Source of the DNA: Azadirachta indica
Taxonomy: Eukaryota > Streptophyta > Magnoliopsida > Sapindales > Meliaceae
Length of the DNA: 64,000 nt
Direction of reading: 5' to 3'
NCBI GenBank assembly: GCA_022749755.1
Contig: CM040442.1
Location: 19,128,504-19,192,503 of the forward strand
Of this stretch, positions 10,583 to 22,269 are shown piece by piece; the first letter of the stretch is position 1, and each line of letters begins with the position of its first letter. Made by a program: the position numbers and the translations under genes. The notes beneath the pieces were generated by a model. That model searched no databases, was not told the origin of the DNA, and was given only the letters and a program-made list of their open reading frames with translations.

Positions 10583-12391
10583 ATGCACGGTGATAATTTC
10601 CGAACAAGAGATCTTTGGGAGAAAAGAGATAATATCTTAAAAATAAGGAAAAACTTGAGACAATTAGTTGTGAAGGACATCAATTACGTACTGAACAAGA
10701 AGAAGAAATATCGAGGAAATAGCAAGCGTGGAGCCCTAAACGACGGAAGTAGCTGAAAGACAAAGGGTGATGAAGGAGTATGCAAGGCCAATCGTTAACA
10801 CTTCTACATCTTGCATATAATTGGAGGATGCTGAACGAAATTATGAGATAAAAAACATTTATTATTCCATTTTGCCTTCTTTTTATGGAATTCCTAACGA
10901 AGACCCCTTAATTTTCATTAAGAACTTTTATGTAACAGTACAAACTTTTCCTTTACAAGGATTAACCGAGGATCGACTTGGGATGAGGTGTTTTCCCTAT
11001 ACACTAAAAGATAGAGCTAAAGCTTGGTTAATGACTCTTCCACCAAGATCTTTAACTACATGGGAAGCAGTTTACAATAAATTCATTGAAAAATTCTACT
11101 CTCACCAAAAGACCACCGAGTTAAGGACTAAAATTACTATTTTTTCTCAAATGGAGGGAGAGCCTTTTCATGAAGCATGGGATAGATTTAAGATGCTTCT
11201 TGTCCAATGTCCTCATCATCATTTTCCGCTGCAGCTACAAAACCAATTTTTTTATGATGGATTGATGCAACAATGTCAATATACAGTTGATAATGCCGCC
11301 TGTGGAACCATGGGAGAAAAGACCGCAGAAGAGACATAAGAGCTATATGAAATGTTAGGTGCTAATTCGCAGCAAAAGAGTATAAGAGGAAGGAAAGTTG
11401 GGGTGCATGATTTAAGCTCCAAGAATGAAATGGCAATGCAACTTGCTGAATTGACTAAGCAAGTCAAACTCCTTACAGCCAATAACCAGCCAACTTATAA
11501 GGTATGTGGAATTTGTGGTATTTATGGGTATAATGCTAACACTTGTTCTTTATCTTGTGATTCTTACGTAGGTGGTGAACAAGAACAAGCTAATTTGATG
11601 GAGTCTTACCAACCTAGGCCAAGACATGATCCTTTTGCAAACACATATAACCCAGGTTGGAGAAATCATCCGAATTTCTTTTGGAAGACTAATAACAATC
11701 CAACATATGCTCAAAACTCAAGGCCAATTCAAGCCATGCCACCTGAACAACCTAGAAGACCAATATTGGAGGAGAGCTTGAATACCTTCATTCAAGTCAG
11801 TAAAGAAAACCATGAGACACATAATCAAAGGTTGGATTCCTTAGAAGCATCTATAAAGAGGGTAGAAATGCAAGTTGGGCAACTTGCAAACACATGCAAG
11901 GACATCAAAAAGGAAAGCTACCTAGCCAACCCGAGCAAGCAAAAGTTGTTACAGTCTTACGAAGTGGTAAAATTATTAACAAAAATTTTAATAATGAAAA
12001 TTCTAATGATTTACCACTTGATACAGAAAATGGGGAGCAAGAAGTTTTCAAAGAAGAACAAACTAAAGATCCCCAACCTTCTAAGCATTCCGAAAAGAGC
12101 GAAGAGAATGATTCAGCTTCTACTCCATCGCTCCATAAGGCGACCGAGCCTTATAGGCCTGCAATTCCTTATCCACACCGCTTAAGAGAAAATAAGCAAG
12201 ACAAACAATTTTCTGAGATTTTTGAGATGCTTTCTAAGGTTGATATTAACTTATCTCTTTTGGATGTTATAGGAATATACCATCACATGCAAAATTTTTC
12301 AAGGAACTCAACACCAAAAAAAGAAGATATGAGAAGAATGAGAAAGTCATGGTCTCAGAAGTTGCTAGTGCAATGCTTCAATAAAATTTGA
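10583..12391 (+). pseudogene. Broken gag of Athila-like T1
   Basis: Begins at the ATG of MHGDN (10583), as in the copy at 36071. A frameshift within the first 60 codons moves the frame to 10821. There a canonical retrotransposon gag domain runs to a TAA at 11337-11339 and continues in frame at 11352-12185. The zinc knuckle CGICGIYGYNANTC (about 11510) keeps three Cys but has Tyr instead of His. A further frameshift near 11900 moves the C-terminal part (PYPHRLREN ... KVDINLSLLDVI) to another frame ending at 12391. The protein would normally form the particle; this copy is inactive. Confidence 0.85.
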
Positions 12392-13214
12392 CTCCAAAAT
12401 TGAAAGATCCTGGAAGTTTCAACATAAACATAACTATGGGAGACAAGAAGATAACTAAAGCCATGTTAGATTTAGGAGCAAGTATTAATCTAATGCTATA
12501 CTCCATATACTTGCAACTAGGTTTAAGGAAGCTTAAGCCTACAATTATGACACTTCAACTTGCACATAGGTCAGTTAAATATCCAAAGGGAATAATTGAG
12601 GATTTGTTGGTGCAAGTAGATAAGCTCATTGTACAATGGACTTTGTGGTTTTGGAGATGGAAGGAACACCCTCAAAGGACAAAGAGCATACAATTCTTCT
12701 TGGTAGACCATTCATTGCAACCACCAAGATAATTATTGATGTCCAAAATGTGAAGTTATCAATGACGGTCTTAGGATAAACTGTCCAATTTAAAGTGTTT
12801 GATTCTTTATCAATTCCTTCTATTTCTACTAAAGATGAGTGCTCTTTTATTAATTGTATAAACTCACTTGTTTATAGCACTGACTTGCAGGAAGAAATGG
12901 AGGATAAGCTTAAAGTTGCACTTGTTGGTGAGAGAGTAGAAGAAACACTTGAAGAAGAGACTAAAGGATATCATAAGATGCTAGATAAAGCCAAAACAAT
13001 TTCAGAAGAACCTAGCAAACCCTTAGAGCTACCAAAATCCTTATCAAGGGCAGAAATCACTCCACCTAAAATTGATCTTAAAGAATTGCCTAAACATCTT
13101 AAATACATATTTTTGGGAGAGGGGGATACATACCTTGTAATCATTTCATCTACTTTGACCCAAGCCCAAGAGAAGAGAGTTGTAAGAGAGCTTAGCGAAC
13201 TTAGGAAGCTATAA
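12388..13214 (+). pseudogene. Protease and linker remnant of Athila-like T1
   Basis: A retropepsin-like domain in which LDLGASINLMLYSIY carries the catalytic Asp (12388-12732). A frameshift follows near 12630, because the other frame reads the expected LLGRPF ... KIIIDV block to about 12780. The protease-RT linker at 12795-13214 contains PPKIDLKELPKHLKYIFLG and TQAQEKRVVRELSELRK, a hallmark of Athila pol. Confidence 0.8.
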
Positions 13215-13401
13215 GATGGAGTATAAGTGACATTAAAGGCATTAGTTCTGCAATGTACGTGCATAAAATTATTTTACAGGATAATGCCAAACCTGCGAGA
13301 AAAGGCCAAAGGAGATTAAATCCTAATTTGTAAGAGGTAGTCAAGAAAAAAGTTTTAAAACCCTTAGATACAGAAGTCATTTAGCCAATTTTTGATAGTT
13401 C

Positions 13402-13845
13402 ATGTTGTCCTCAAAAAAATTAGGCATTACAGTGGTGAGAAATGAAAATAATGAGTTGGTACCGAGTAGAATGACTATCAGGTGGAGAATGTGCATTGAT
13501 TATAGAAAGTTGAATTCAGCTACAAAGAAAAATAATTTTCCACTTCCATTTATTGATATGATGTTGGAAAGATTGACAGGGCATGATTTTTATTGTTTTC
13601 TTGATGGTCTTTCAGGTTATTATCAAGTGCCGATTGCACCGGAGGATTAAGAGAAGACAACATTCACTTGCCCATTTGGAACATTTGCCTTTATGAGGAT
13701 GGCATTCGGTTTATGTAACGCTCCTACAACATTCCAAAGATGCATGATGTCAATATTTTCAAATATGGTGGAGAAATTCATTGAGGTTTTATGGATGATT
13801 TTTAAGTTTTTGGAACTTCGTTTGATGATTTTTAAGTTTTTGGAT
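13402..13845 (+). pseudogene. Truncated reverse transcriptase of Athila-like T1
   Basis: Gives WRMCIDYRKLNSATKKNNFP, the LPFIDMMLERLTGHDFYCFLDGL block (an FLDG motif) and GYYQVPIAPED. A stop at 13648-13650 is followed in frame by [19 protein letters not shown]. The sequence reaches the catalytic region and then collapses: a GATGATTTTTAAGTTTTTGG segment occurs twice, about 29 bp apart (from 13794 and 13823). After that the reading jumps to RNase H. The palm/thumb C-terminal part and most of RNase H are deleted. Confidence 0.8.
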
Positions 13846-14373
13846 CATGCGGCATTGAAATATTTATTAACAAAATCAAATGCGAAGCCAAGATTGATTC
13901 GGTGGGTGTTGCTTTTGCAAGAATTTGATTTAAAAATAAAGGATAAGAAAGGTAGTAAGAATGTTATTGCTGATCATCTTTCTAGGTTATTTTCAAATTT
14001 TGACACATATGAACACGAAGAAAAACAACCGATTGTTGAAACTTTTCCTCATAAACACTTATTTTCTTTAGGTCATGAACCATGGTATGCTGATATTATC
14101 AATTATCTTGCTTGTGGTGTATTGCATCCTAACCTCACTTTTCAAGAAAAGAAGAGATTTTTATTTCTTGGAAGCATTTTTTTTTGGGATGAGTCATATT
14201 TGTTTAAGCTTTGTCAAGATCAGATCATTTGTCGATGTGTGCCTGAAGATGAACATGAGAGTATTCTAACATTTTGCCATGAGCTTCATTGCGGAGGTCA
14301 TTTCAGTGGTAAGAAAACAGCACTTTATGCCATGATCAATTTGAATCTTGATTTGATGAAATCACATGATTAG
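13845..14373 (+). pseudogene. RNase H end and integrase N-terminus of Athila-like T1
   Basis: Contains [40 protein letters not shown] and HLSRL, the end of a gypsy RNase H. It continues into the region before integrase, with an [19 protein letters not shown] segment from the zinc-binding domain. The frame stops at 14373; the catalytic core (D,D,E) of integrase is absent. Confidence 0.8.
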
Positions 14374-15649
14374 AGAATAATGTGTAAGATAATGTAGACT
14401 CATAGAACCCTAAGTATGAGATTTTGAGCCTTGAAGCTTCTATTCTGAGTGTTTATCACTACTCTATATTTTCTTGTCATCTTTTCTTTCAAATAATCTC
14501 ATTATACTTTGTTTTGGTTAATTAACTTGATTGTTCATAGTTTGATTGTAATATTGAATGTATGATATATGAGAAATAATTCTAGACCTTATTTGAATCG
14601 TTTGCACCTTTCTACCCTACCTAATGTATATTCTTCCTTCGTAACTATTTTGAACCTCAATATGTTCTTTTTTTTCCGTAAAACCAATCACAATTAAACC
14701 AATAGCTAAGTATCCAATATCCTTATCTTTATTCTATTCTTAGAGCCATAAATGAGTTGAATAGATATATGCCTTGTAATAGGTTTGGGGGTTGTTATTT
14801 CTTGAAGTAGTGCTTGGTGTTATAATGTTTATCAATGTGTTGCACTAAGAAAAGAAAAAAAAACAAAGGAGAAATGCTAAGGTTGATTATGAAAGTGCTG
14901 TAAAAAAAAAAAGATGGGCTGCAAAATGAAATTTGAGATTGAAAAAAAAAGAGGTGAATGTAAATGAGTGGTTGCAGGATATGAAAAAAAAACTGAAAAA
15001 TGAGAATTTGATGATAGGTGCACATATTATTGAGTTCTTATAGTTTTATTTTATCTTTTATCCACCAATCCTTATCCTCATCTTATCCAATAGTCTCATT
15101 ACAATTGAAAAAAGAAAAGTCCTATGTTAATCTTGTGTATCATATGATTAGTTTGTATTCATTGTCAAGAAAATTAAGCTGTTAGCATTCCGTTCATGAG
15201 ATTAGCATCATTACATCAGAAATAGCATATTTCTCATTTTCTATGTGAGCTTTGTTTTCCATTAAAAATCTAAGTTTGATACTTGTCTCATATACGGTTT
15301 AGTGATAATCCAAATTTCAAGTGTATTTCTTTAAGAGTGACCATGTTTATGAAATTTGGAGTTGAAACATAAATGCATGCTATATTCTGATAATGTGAAG
15401 GATGACAAGAGAGATGATAATTGATCTATGGCTATCACACACTACACATGAGGATAACTTCTGAAAAAAAATTGTTGGTAATTGAATAAGTCATTGATTG
15501 ACCTTATATCTTGTTGCATTCTTTTGAAGCTATTAACATTTTGAAGAATCATCTCTAGAAATGAATTTTCACATGTATATTGAGTCTCATATTTTTATTT
15601 TTATTTTAGTTTTGTTCGAGGACTAGCAAAGTTTAGGTTTGGCGAAATT
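14374..15649 (+). other. Noncoding 3' region of Athila-like T1
   Basis: AT-rich, no credible coding sequence. It is homologous to the stretches after the pol ends at 52563 (plus) and 23935 (minus), which identifies it as the long 3' untranslated region of the family. Landmarks: GGTTTGGGGGTTGTT near 14785 and a purine-poor boundary before the LTR at 15650. No envelope-like ORF is visible. Confidence 0.7.
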
Positions 15650-16545
15650 TGATAAATCAATATTTGTCTTAATATTTTGTTATGTTTATGTCCTTTATTC
15701 ATGTATTTTATTTTAAAATTTTATTGCTTTAAGCTTCTTTTTATTACTTGTAGGAATTATTGTAGAAAGCCCAAAAACAAACCCAAAATGCTAGAAGGCC
15801 TGTATTTGCTGAACATAGTCCGTATTTTCTATCATATTTTTGTCCTCAATACTTGTATTTGGGTGATACAAAATAATTTGAAAACTAGGCATAATGTTTT
15901 ACAACTCTACATTTCAAAAATAAAACAAATATTGAAGTTTTAAAGGTCAAAACTCCAGCTGGAAAGAAGACAATTGGGGAGTGAATTTTGAATTAGTTGT
16001 TGACAAAATAAGTAAGAGGGATGACTTTTGGAGAGGCTGCTGAGTTGAGAATAAATTGGGAAAGAATTTGATAAATAAGAGGGTTTTCTAAAGAGAGAGT
16101 TTTCCATTGAAGGGGGAGGATTTCTGGATTGAAGAGGATATTCTTGCTGGGCCGAATTGTTATCTCCCTCAAAAACTTGGTGGTGAACCTTGAAAAAGGG
16201 AAGCTTTCTTTAAGTTTGTTTATTTTTCAAATATGTTTAGAACTTTTGAATCTAGAATAGAAATTAAACATATTTTGAGAGTTTGGCTTTGCTATTGAAA
16301 TAGTATTGAATATTTTGTGAAATATGATTAATTAGAAGGTTGAGATTATTTTTGGTTCATTGATTTGTATAATTTTAATTATTTGTTGTGGATTTGCTAT
16401 TTATTATTTGTGATTGAAATTAATTTGAGAATTAAGGTGTTAGAAACATCATCTTACCTTAATTTATTTATTTAATCACTTCAATTGAAATAATTTGAAA
16501 TTGTCATTTGATTGCATTAGAGTATTTACGATTTTATGTTTGCTT
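15650..16545 (+). repeat. Truncated Athila-like LTR joined to a second gag
   Basis: Starts TGATAAATCAATATTTGTCT. It lacks several hundred bp of the LTR's 3' half (the TTAAGCTCTTTTGAAC block and what follows) and also the LTR end and PBS. At about 16545 it passes directly to the T-rich stretch that precedes gag (TTTCTTTCATTAGGTATATG). It therefore looks like the product of recombination between two family T copies. Confidence 0.7.
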
Positions 16546-16890
16546 AATTTTTTTTATTTTTTTCTTTCATTAGGTATATGCACGATAACAATTCCCTAAC
16601 GGGAGATTTTGGGGAGAAAATGGATAATATATTAAGAATAAGGGAAAACTTTGAGACAATTAGTTGAAGGACATCAATTACGTACTGAACAGGAAGAAAA
16701 AATTGTTCAGGAAACAGCAAGTATGGAGCCCCAAACAACGGAAATAGCTGAAAGACAAAGGGTGATGAAGGAGTATGCAAGGCCGATCGTTAGCACTTCT
16801 ACATCTTGCATACAAATTGGAGGATGCCACACGAAATTATGAGATAAAAAACATACATTATTCCATGTTACTCTCTTTTTATAGAATTTC
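16546..16890 (+). pseudogene. Second Athila-like gag, N-terminal fragment
   Basis: Begins at ATG 16578 (MHDNN...), colinear with the gag starts at 10583 and 36071. It includes the segments LRTEQEEKIVQETASMEPQ and RPIVSTSTSCIQ, with frameshifts between them, and stops at about 16890 after SMLLSFYRI. A scrap of about 36 bp resembling the start of a family B LTR in minus orientation (to about 16926) separates it from satellite. Confidence 0.7.
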
Positions 16891-16926
16891 CCCTCTTATT
16901 TGCGTGGTTGCGCAATTCGTTTGGAT

Positions 16927-17521
16927 AAAAAACGGTCGTAAAAAAAAATGGTTTCGTTTTGAACGGAATGCATATCTTGCTACTCACTGTGGGGGTGACT
17001 ATTGTTACAATGCATTTCATTTCAAAAATGGAGGAGCTGGAAATGTACGATTTTCAGGGACAAAATTGTAAAATGTGAAACAGGTGCAAAAAAGTGGTTT
17101 TACTTCTAGATGAGATGGAAGTCTTCTCTCTCACTGTCACACGACGATCGTTACAATGTATTTGATTTAAAAATGGACAAGTCAGAAATGTACGATTTTT
17201 AGGGACAAAATTGTTAAAACTCGAAACGGGCGAAAACAATGGTTTTGTCTAGAGACGAAACTCATGTCCTGAGACTCACGGTGGTGTGACGATCATTATA
17301 ATATATTTCATTAAAAAACGAAATACTCAGAAATGTACGATTTTCAGGGATGAAATTATCAAACGCAAAAATAGGCGCAAAAAAATGGTTTTGTTTCGAG
17401 ACGGAATGCATATCTTATTACTCATGTAGGGTGAGAATCGTTACAATGCATTTCATTTCAAAAATAGAACAGTCAGAAATGTACGATTTTCGGGAACGAA
17501 ATTGTCAAACACGAAATGGGT
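16927..17521 (+). repeat. Satellite array 4
   Basis: About four satellite monomers in plus orientation, ending mid-monomer at ACGAAATGGGT where a family A LTR is inserted. Confidence 0.9.
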
Positions 17522-18369
17522 TGATACGAACCCCGAGTATATTAAACTTGAGATCCAATATCTTTACGCATGGAACAACTTCTTGGAAAGCTAAATCAGA
17601 TTCACCCAAGTCTGTAACCCAATTTCAACTTGTGAAAAAGAACCTTAGAATAAATACCCTCAAAGTAATTAGCTTTGATTGTAAGAACCTTGATTCAAGC
17701 AAGAATCAAAATAAGAAAAAACACTCTCAATTTAATTTCATTCAAGAAAAGTAATTGCTGCCTCCATGGGAGTATGTGGCTGAATATATAAGGGTACAGG
17801 AGATAAGTAACCCTAATTGGAGTGTTTGGCCACAAAATTAAACTTATTCTAACTTTAAATAAAATAAACTAAATTTGGGCTTAATAATTACCATTAACAG
17901 CCCAAACATATAACAAATTATAAATATATGTTTATAAATAAGACTAAAATAGATGATGTGTTTGAACAGCAACTTAGCCCAAACTGGCACATGGAATCCG
18001 AAACTTGCATCATGATGACGATCTGATTCGAACTGCAATTAAAAGAACTTGAACATGCTTGCTTAGCCTTGAGACATCGTTCGAATATGGTCTTATACAA
18101 ATTTGAGAAGTTGAATTCCGTAGAAGCTTTAATCTTCAGGTTTTGCTTTCTTGTACTTGTGTCAATGTTACCAACTCTGATTATTGTCTTGAAGTCCAAG
18201 CTTGATATTTGACTCTTTCTTACACTCTTGAATTGTTGTAAGATCATCCCACAAACCTTGAATCATCCCATTCAATGCATCTTTGAATTTCTTCATTCTT
18301 GCTCTTGTAACGGGACCATTAGGTAGCTGAATTGGATCATTGCTCTTGTGTGCATCCGTATTTGCATCA
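17522..18369 (-). repeat. Solo LTR of family A inside a satellite monomer
   Basis: An 848-bp minus-strand LTR with both termini present (TGATGCAAATACGG at 18369, TTCGTATCA at 17522) and no internal sequence on either side. Flanks are TGGGT on the left and CGGGC on the right. The monomer consensus here is AAAACGGGCGC, and the satellite resumes five bases earlier than it stopped. This fits a 5-bp target duplication with two later changes, so I read it as a solo LTR made by LTR-LTR recombination. Confidence 0.8.
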
Positions 18370-18553
18370 CGGGCGCAAAAAAATAGTTTTGTTTTGAGAC
18401 AAGACACATGTCTTGTTTCTTACTATGGTGTGACAATCTTTACAATGCATTTCTATTCGAAATTGGAGGAGTAAAAAAAGTACGATTCTCAGGAATGAAA
18501 TTGTCAAACGCAAAATGGGTCCAAAAAAATTGTTCCGTTTCGAGATGGAACTC
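18370..18553 (+). repeat. Satellite array 4, continued to the gap
   Basis: Just over one monomer, resuming at CGGGCGCAAAAAAATAG after the solo LTR and cut by the N run. Confidence 0.9.
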
Positions 18554-18653
18554 NNNNNNNNNNNNNNNNNNNNNNNNNNNNNNNNNNNNNNNNNNNNNNN
18601 NNNNNNNNNNNNNNNNNNNNNNNNNNNNNNNNNNNNNNNNNNNNNNNNNNNNN
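18554..18653. other. Assembly gap (100 N)
   Basis: Exactly 100 N, the conventional length for a gap of unknown size. It falls where a satellite block meets a family D LTR, so the amount of satellite missing cannot be known. Confidence 0.97.
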
Positions 18654-18974
18654 TTTTAAATATTTGTATAAGTTTATCGAAGTTAGGTAATGGTTGTTGG
18701 CCTAACCATTAAAATTTCTAGGTGTTGTTGGGCTTAATATTTGACATTTCTTTCCTTGTAAGAGCTTATATAAAAGTTTCAAGCTTGTAGTATTGGAATC
18801 AAGTTGTTTTGAGTTGAGTGGTGAGTGTTTTCTTTGAAACTCTACAACTTTTAGTAACAATTTTAGGGTGGTGTTTCTGTATCCCTTTGTTGTTAATATT
18901 AGGAATAGAGCCTAGAAATCTATTTTCCCTTAACAAACATTAATTTTCCCGCATACCTCCGTTCTCTGGTATCA
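18654..18974 (+). repeat. 3' part of a family D LTR
   Basis: The last 320 bp of a plus-strand family D LTR, ending GTTCTCTGGTATCA. It contains a TATA-like GCTTATATAAAAG near 18765. Its end abuts family B pol in the opposite orientation, so it is a breakpoint and not an LTR with its own internal region. Confidence 0.75.
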
Positions 18975-20560
18975 GCAGCTATACTACTAAAATCTCGAAC
19001 AAAGTGTCGATAAAAACTGGCCAATCCATGAAAGCTTGTTACTTGATTCGTCGAAGTAGGCGTTGGTCATTCTTGAATTGCCTTCACCTTCTCCTTATTG
19101 ACCTCAATCCTTTTAGCACTAACAACAAAACCAAAAAACACAAGTTTATCTGTGCATAGTGTACAAATCTTAAGATTAACAAATAGCCTTCATTTCCTTA
19201 AAACCTCTAAAACAAGTTTTAAATGTTCAACATGATCATTCAAGTTTTTGCTATAAATCAAGACATCATCAAAATAGACTACAACGAATTTGCCAATGAA
19301 AGCACGCAAAACATGGTTCATAAGTCCCATGAAAGTACTAAGTGCATTAGTTAACCCAAAAGGCATAACTAACCATTCATATAAACCATATTTTGTTTTA
19401 AATGTAGTTTTTCACTCATCCCCTTTTTTCATTTTAATTTGATGGTATCCACTCTTAAGATCAATTTTAGAAAACACACAAGATCCATGCAATTCATCTA
19501 ACATATCATCTAATCAATAAATGGGATGTCGATACTTTACCGTAATATTGTTGACAGCTCGGAAATCAACACACATCCTCCATGTCCCATCTTTCTTAGG
19601 CACTAGTAGCACCGAAACCACACAAGGACTCATGATTTCTCTAACATACCCTTTTTCCATCAACTCATTAACTTGTCGTTGAAGTTCCTTTGTCTCCTCG
19701 GGATTATTTTTATGAGTTGGTCAGTTCGAAATTATTGCACCGAGTATAAAATCAATTTGATGTTCAATTCCTCAAATTGGAGGTAAATCAAAGGGCACCT
19801 CTGCAGAAAAGACATCCTCGAATTCCTGCAAAAGAATCATAACATTACTCGGAAAGGATCCGGTAAAATCGTCAATTCACAAAAAGGTCTCCTTATACAT
19901 AAATACTATAAGAGGTTGCTGTGAAAATAAAGCTCTCTTGATCTCACTTTTTTTTGCAATAAAATTGTATTTTTCCTCTATCTCACACATCAACGTTGCA
20001 ACTCTCTCATTTTTCCTCTCACTCTCTTTCACATTTTTGCCTTTCTCGTTTTCTTTTTTCTTTTCACTCACTTTTTGCATCTTTAATTGGTTTTCGAGAA
20101 CTAGTTTTGGAGTCAATGGTAAAAGTGATATAGGTTGCCTTTTGATGGTAAAAGAGTATCTATTAGTGAAACCGTGGTGTGTGACTCGTCAATCGTTCTG
20201 CCATAGTCTACCCAATAGAATGTGACATGCATGCATAGGAATCACATCACAAAGGACCTCATCCTCATATTTGCCAATAGAGAATGCCACCAACACTTGT
20301 TTTGTTACCTTAATTTCTCCATAATTGTTTACCCATTGAAGCTGGTACGATCGTGGATGTTTTATGGTAAATAACGACAATTTCTCCACTAATTCAGTGC
20401 TGGCCACTTTGGTGCAACTTCCTCCATCAATTCTAAAGCTTCAACTTTGTTGTTGATGAAACACCGAGTATGAAACAAGTTCTCCCGTTGATCATTTTCT
20501 TCTTCCTTAATCTGTGCGCTAAGAGCTCATTTTGCCACAAATAATTTTTCTTCCGCAGCA
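18975..20560 (-). pseudogene. Broken protease-RT-RNase H of element B1
   Basis: Read on the minus strand, 20189-20407 gives a protease-domain segment (VLVAFSIGKYEDEVLCDVIP, then MHACHILLGRLWQND). The span 19877-20116 is a lysine/glutamate-rich linker. From about 19800 down to 18975 the RT core is recognisable in several frames: the expected PFGLTNA, YFDDI and [14 protein letters not shown] regions lie near 19340, 19270 and 19000. Multiple stops. The break at 18975 comes just after the start of the RNase H region. Confidence 0.75.
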
Positions 20561-20562
20561 TA

Positions 20563-21732
20563 TTACCCTTCGTAGTTATCTTCAAGAGATGGCATGTCTT
20601 CTATTTCGTCTTTTTCTTCTCCTTCCGACTCAATCTTTCCTTGAGCATTGATCACCATTACCCTTTTATTTGGGCATTGGCTAGCTATATAACCCCTGTC
20701 TTGACATTTAAAACACTTAATGTCACTATTTCTAGAAGCGGTAGATTCAATGTTACCTTGTTTTTGCGGCACAACTAGTTTAGCATCCTTAGAAGCTTCG
20801 GAATTAGAATTTATTTATGGAAATTCCTGCCATTTAGGAGTTGATCTCCATGAGTTTGTAGCAGTCGTGCTTGCTCCTCTCCTAGCCATGTTTCTTCGCT
20901 TCAATTGTTGCTCAACTTTGATGGCTTGGTGTACCATATATGTTAACTGTACATAACGTTGCATTTCCACTACATTTGCGACCATATAAGAATCTGGTCA
21001 TGGTAGCTTCTCTATCCTCCTCTACATTTGCTCGGATCATGCAACCTCCATCTCTTTGTAGTATTCATCTACGCTTTTAGATCTTTAAGTTAGACGTTGC
21101 AATTTGTTGAACAACTTTCGATGGTAGTAACTTGGAATGAAACATCTTCTCATTATTGTCTTCATCTCGACCCACGTTTCAACAAGACGTTCTTGATTTT
21201 TGCTCCTATCCTTCAACAATTGATCCTACCAAATAATAGCATAATCAGTAAATTCAATAGCCGCAAGTTTTACCTTTTTGATCTTAGAATAGTTGTGACA
21301 ATCGAAAACCATCTCTGTTTTCTTCTTCCACTCTAAATAAGCTTCAGGATCATTTCTACCTTGGAACGGTGAAATTTTAACCTTACTATTTCCTAAATCA
21401 TCATCCAACTTAGGTCTACCCAACCTAGCTTCTCTATTCCCATAATTATGCAAATTCTTGCACCAGTTCATTGGTGATTCATCTAACTCCTCATCATCCT
21501 CAACATCACCCCATTGTAAGGGTTACACTTGTGTAGGTGGTTGTCTAATGGAACAGCTTTGATGTTGCCCTCTTGATGTCTCTTCTTCCAACTTATACAT
21601 CCTCTCATGGATTGGTTGTAACTCAGCGCTTATCATCTGTCTCATCTCCCCCAATAACGCCTGAAACTGTAGGTTCGGGGTGGTTAGTTGTTCTACCCCC
21701 GAGGTTAAATTTTCTTCTTGCTTGTAAGACAT
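20563..21732 (-). pseudogene. Broken gag of element B1
   Basis: Starts at ATG 21732 (MSYKQEENLTSGVEQ). The following stretch (21226-21471) reads KISPFQGRNDPEAYLEWKKK and keeps the Gln that is a stop in the other two B copies. The C-terminal piece at 20563-20772 has the zinc knuckle CFKCQDRGYIASQC, in which Tyr replaces the expected His of the CX2CX4HX4C pattern. Frames are interrupted between these pieces. Confidence 0.8.
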
Positions 21733-22250
21733 ATTTAAACTCTACAAAATAAAGTTAGAAACCTCACAAGCACTCCCTCATGTGTTTTCACTCACTCTCG
21801 TATTTGAGCACTCAAATGTTCTCACACTCGCACACTCTTAATCAAAATTTCAGTGGCAATTTTAAGATGAGAAGCAACTAAAACAAATCACAAGATTCAA
21901 CAATTGATGCAAGAAATTGATGCAAGCAATGACAATATTGGATCAAGAATAAGGAATATTAAGTCGATACTACAAGAAATTATGAATATAATGGATAACA
22001 ACAATTCTCTCTTCTTCTTTTTTTCTATTTCTCTTTTTTTTTTTACTTTATTTCTTTTTTCTTTTCTAGAAAGTATAAATAAAAATATGAACTCAAAACA
22101 AATTGAAAGAAATAAAACACAAAATTCAAATTTGGACCAGTCAAGGAGGAATTTGGCCACAATTTTTTTTTTATATTTTTTTTCAGAATTCTAATTGAAG
22201 AAGTAAAGAAACAATAAAAATGTAAAGGTTAATTTAAACTTGTCTTGAAA

Positions 22251-22268
22251 CCAAAGCTCTGATATCAA
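22251..22268 (-). other. Primer-binding site of B1, initiator-Met tRNA
   Basis: On the minus strand TGATATCAGAGCTTTGG lies just inside the LTR. It differs from the canonical TGGTATCAGAGC by one G-to-A change. Confidence 0.75.
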
Positions 22269-22269
22269 A

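Larger units (their letters stand above)
9094..16545 (+). mobile_element. Degenerate Athila-like element T1
   Basis: LTR 9094-10458, PBS 10465-10482, gag, protease, gapped RT/RNase H/integrase remnants to 14373, a long noncoding 3' region, and a second LTR starting at 15650. The second LTR is cut at about 16545 and runs straight into another gag start, so the right end is a recombinant rather than a clean 3' LTR. Placement in the Athila/TAT group rests on the gag fold (FPYTLKDRAKAWLMTLPP, GEPFHEAWDRFKMLL, CPHHHFP), the protease DLGASINLM motif and the long 3' untranslated region. Confidence 0.8.

Noticed and set aside
14795..15025. Candidate envelope-like ORF in the 3' region of Athila-like T1
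   Set aside because: Only short low-complexity frames; no signal peptide plus transmembrane arrangement, and the other 3' regions (52564-53485, 23083-23935) show none either.
21904..22194. Phe-rich frame with apparent membrane segments
   Set aside because: Antisense of the AT-rich leader of element B1; low-complexity TTC/TTT runs.
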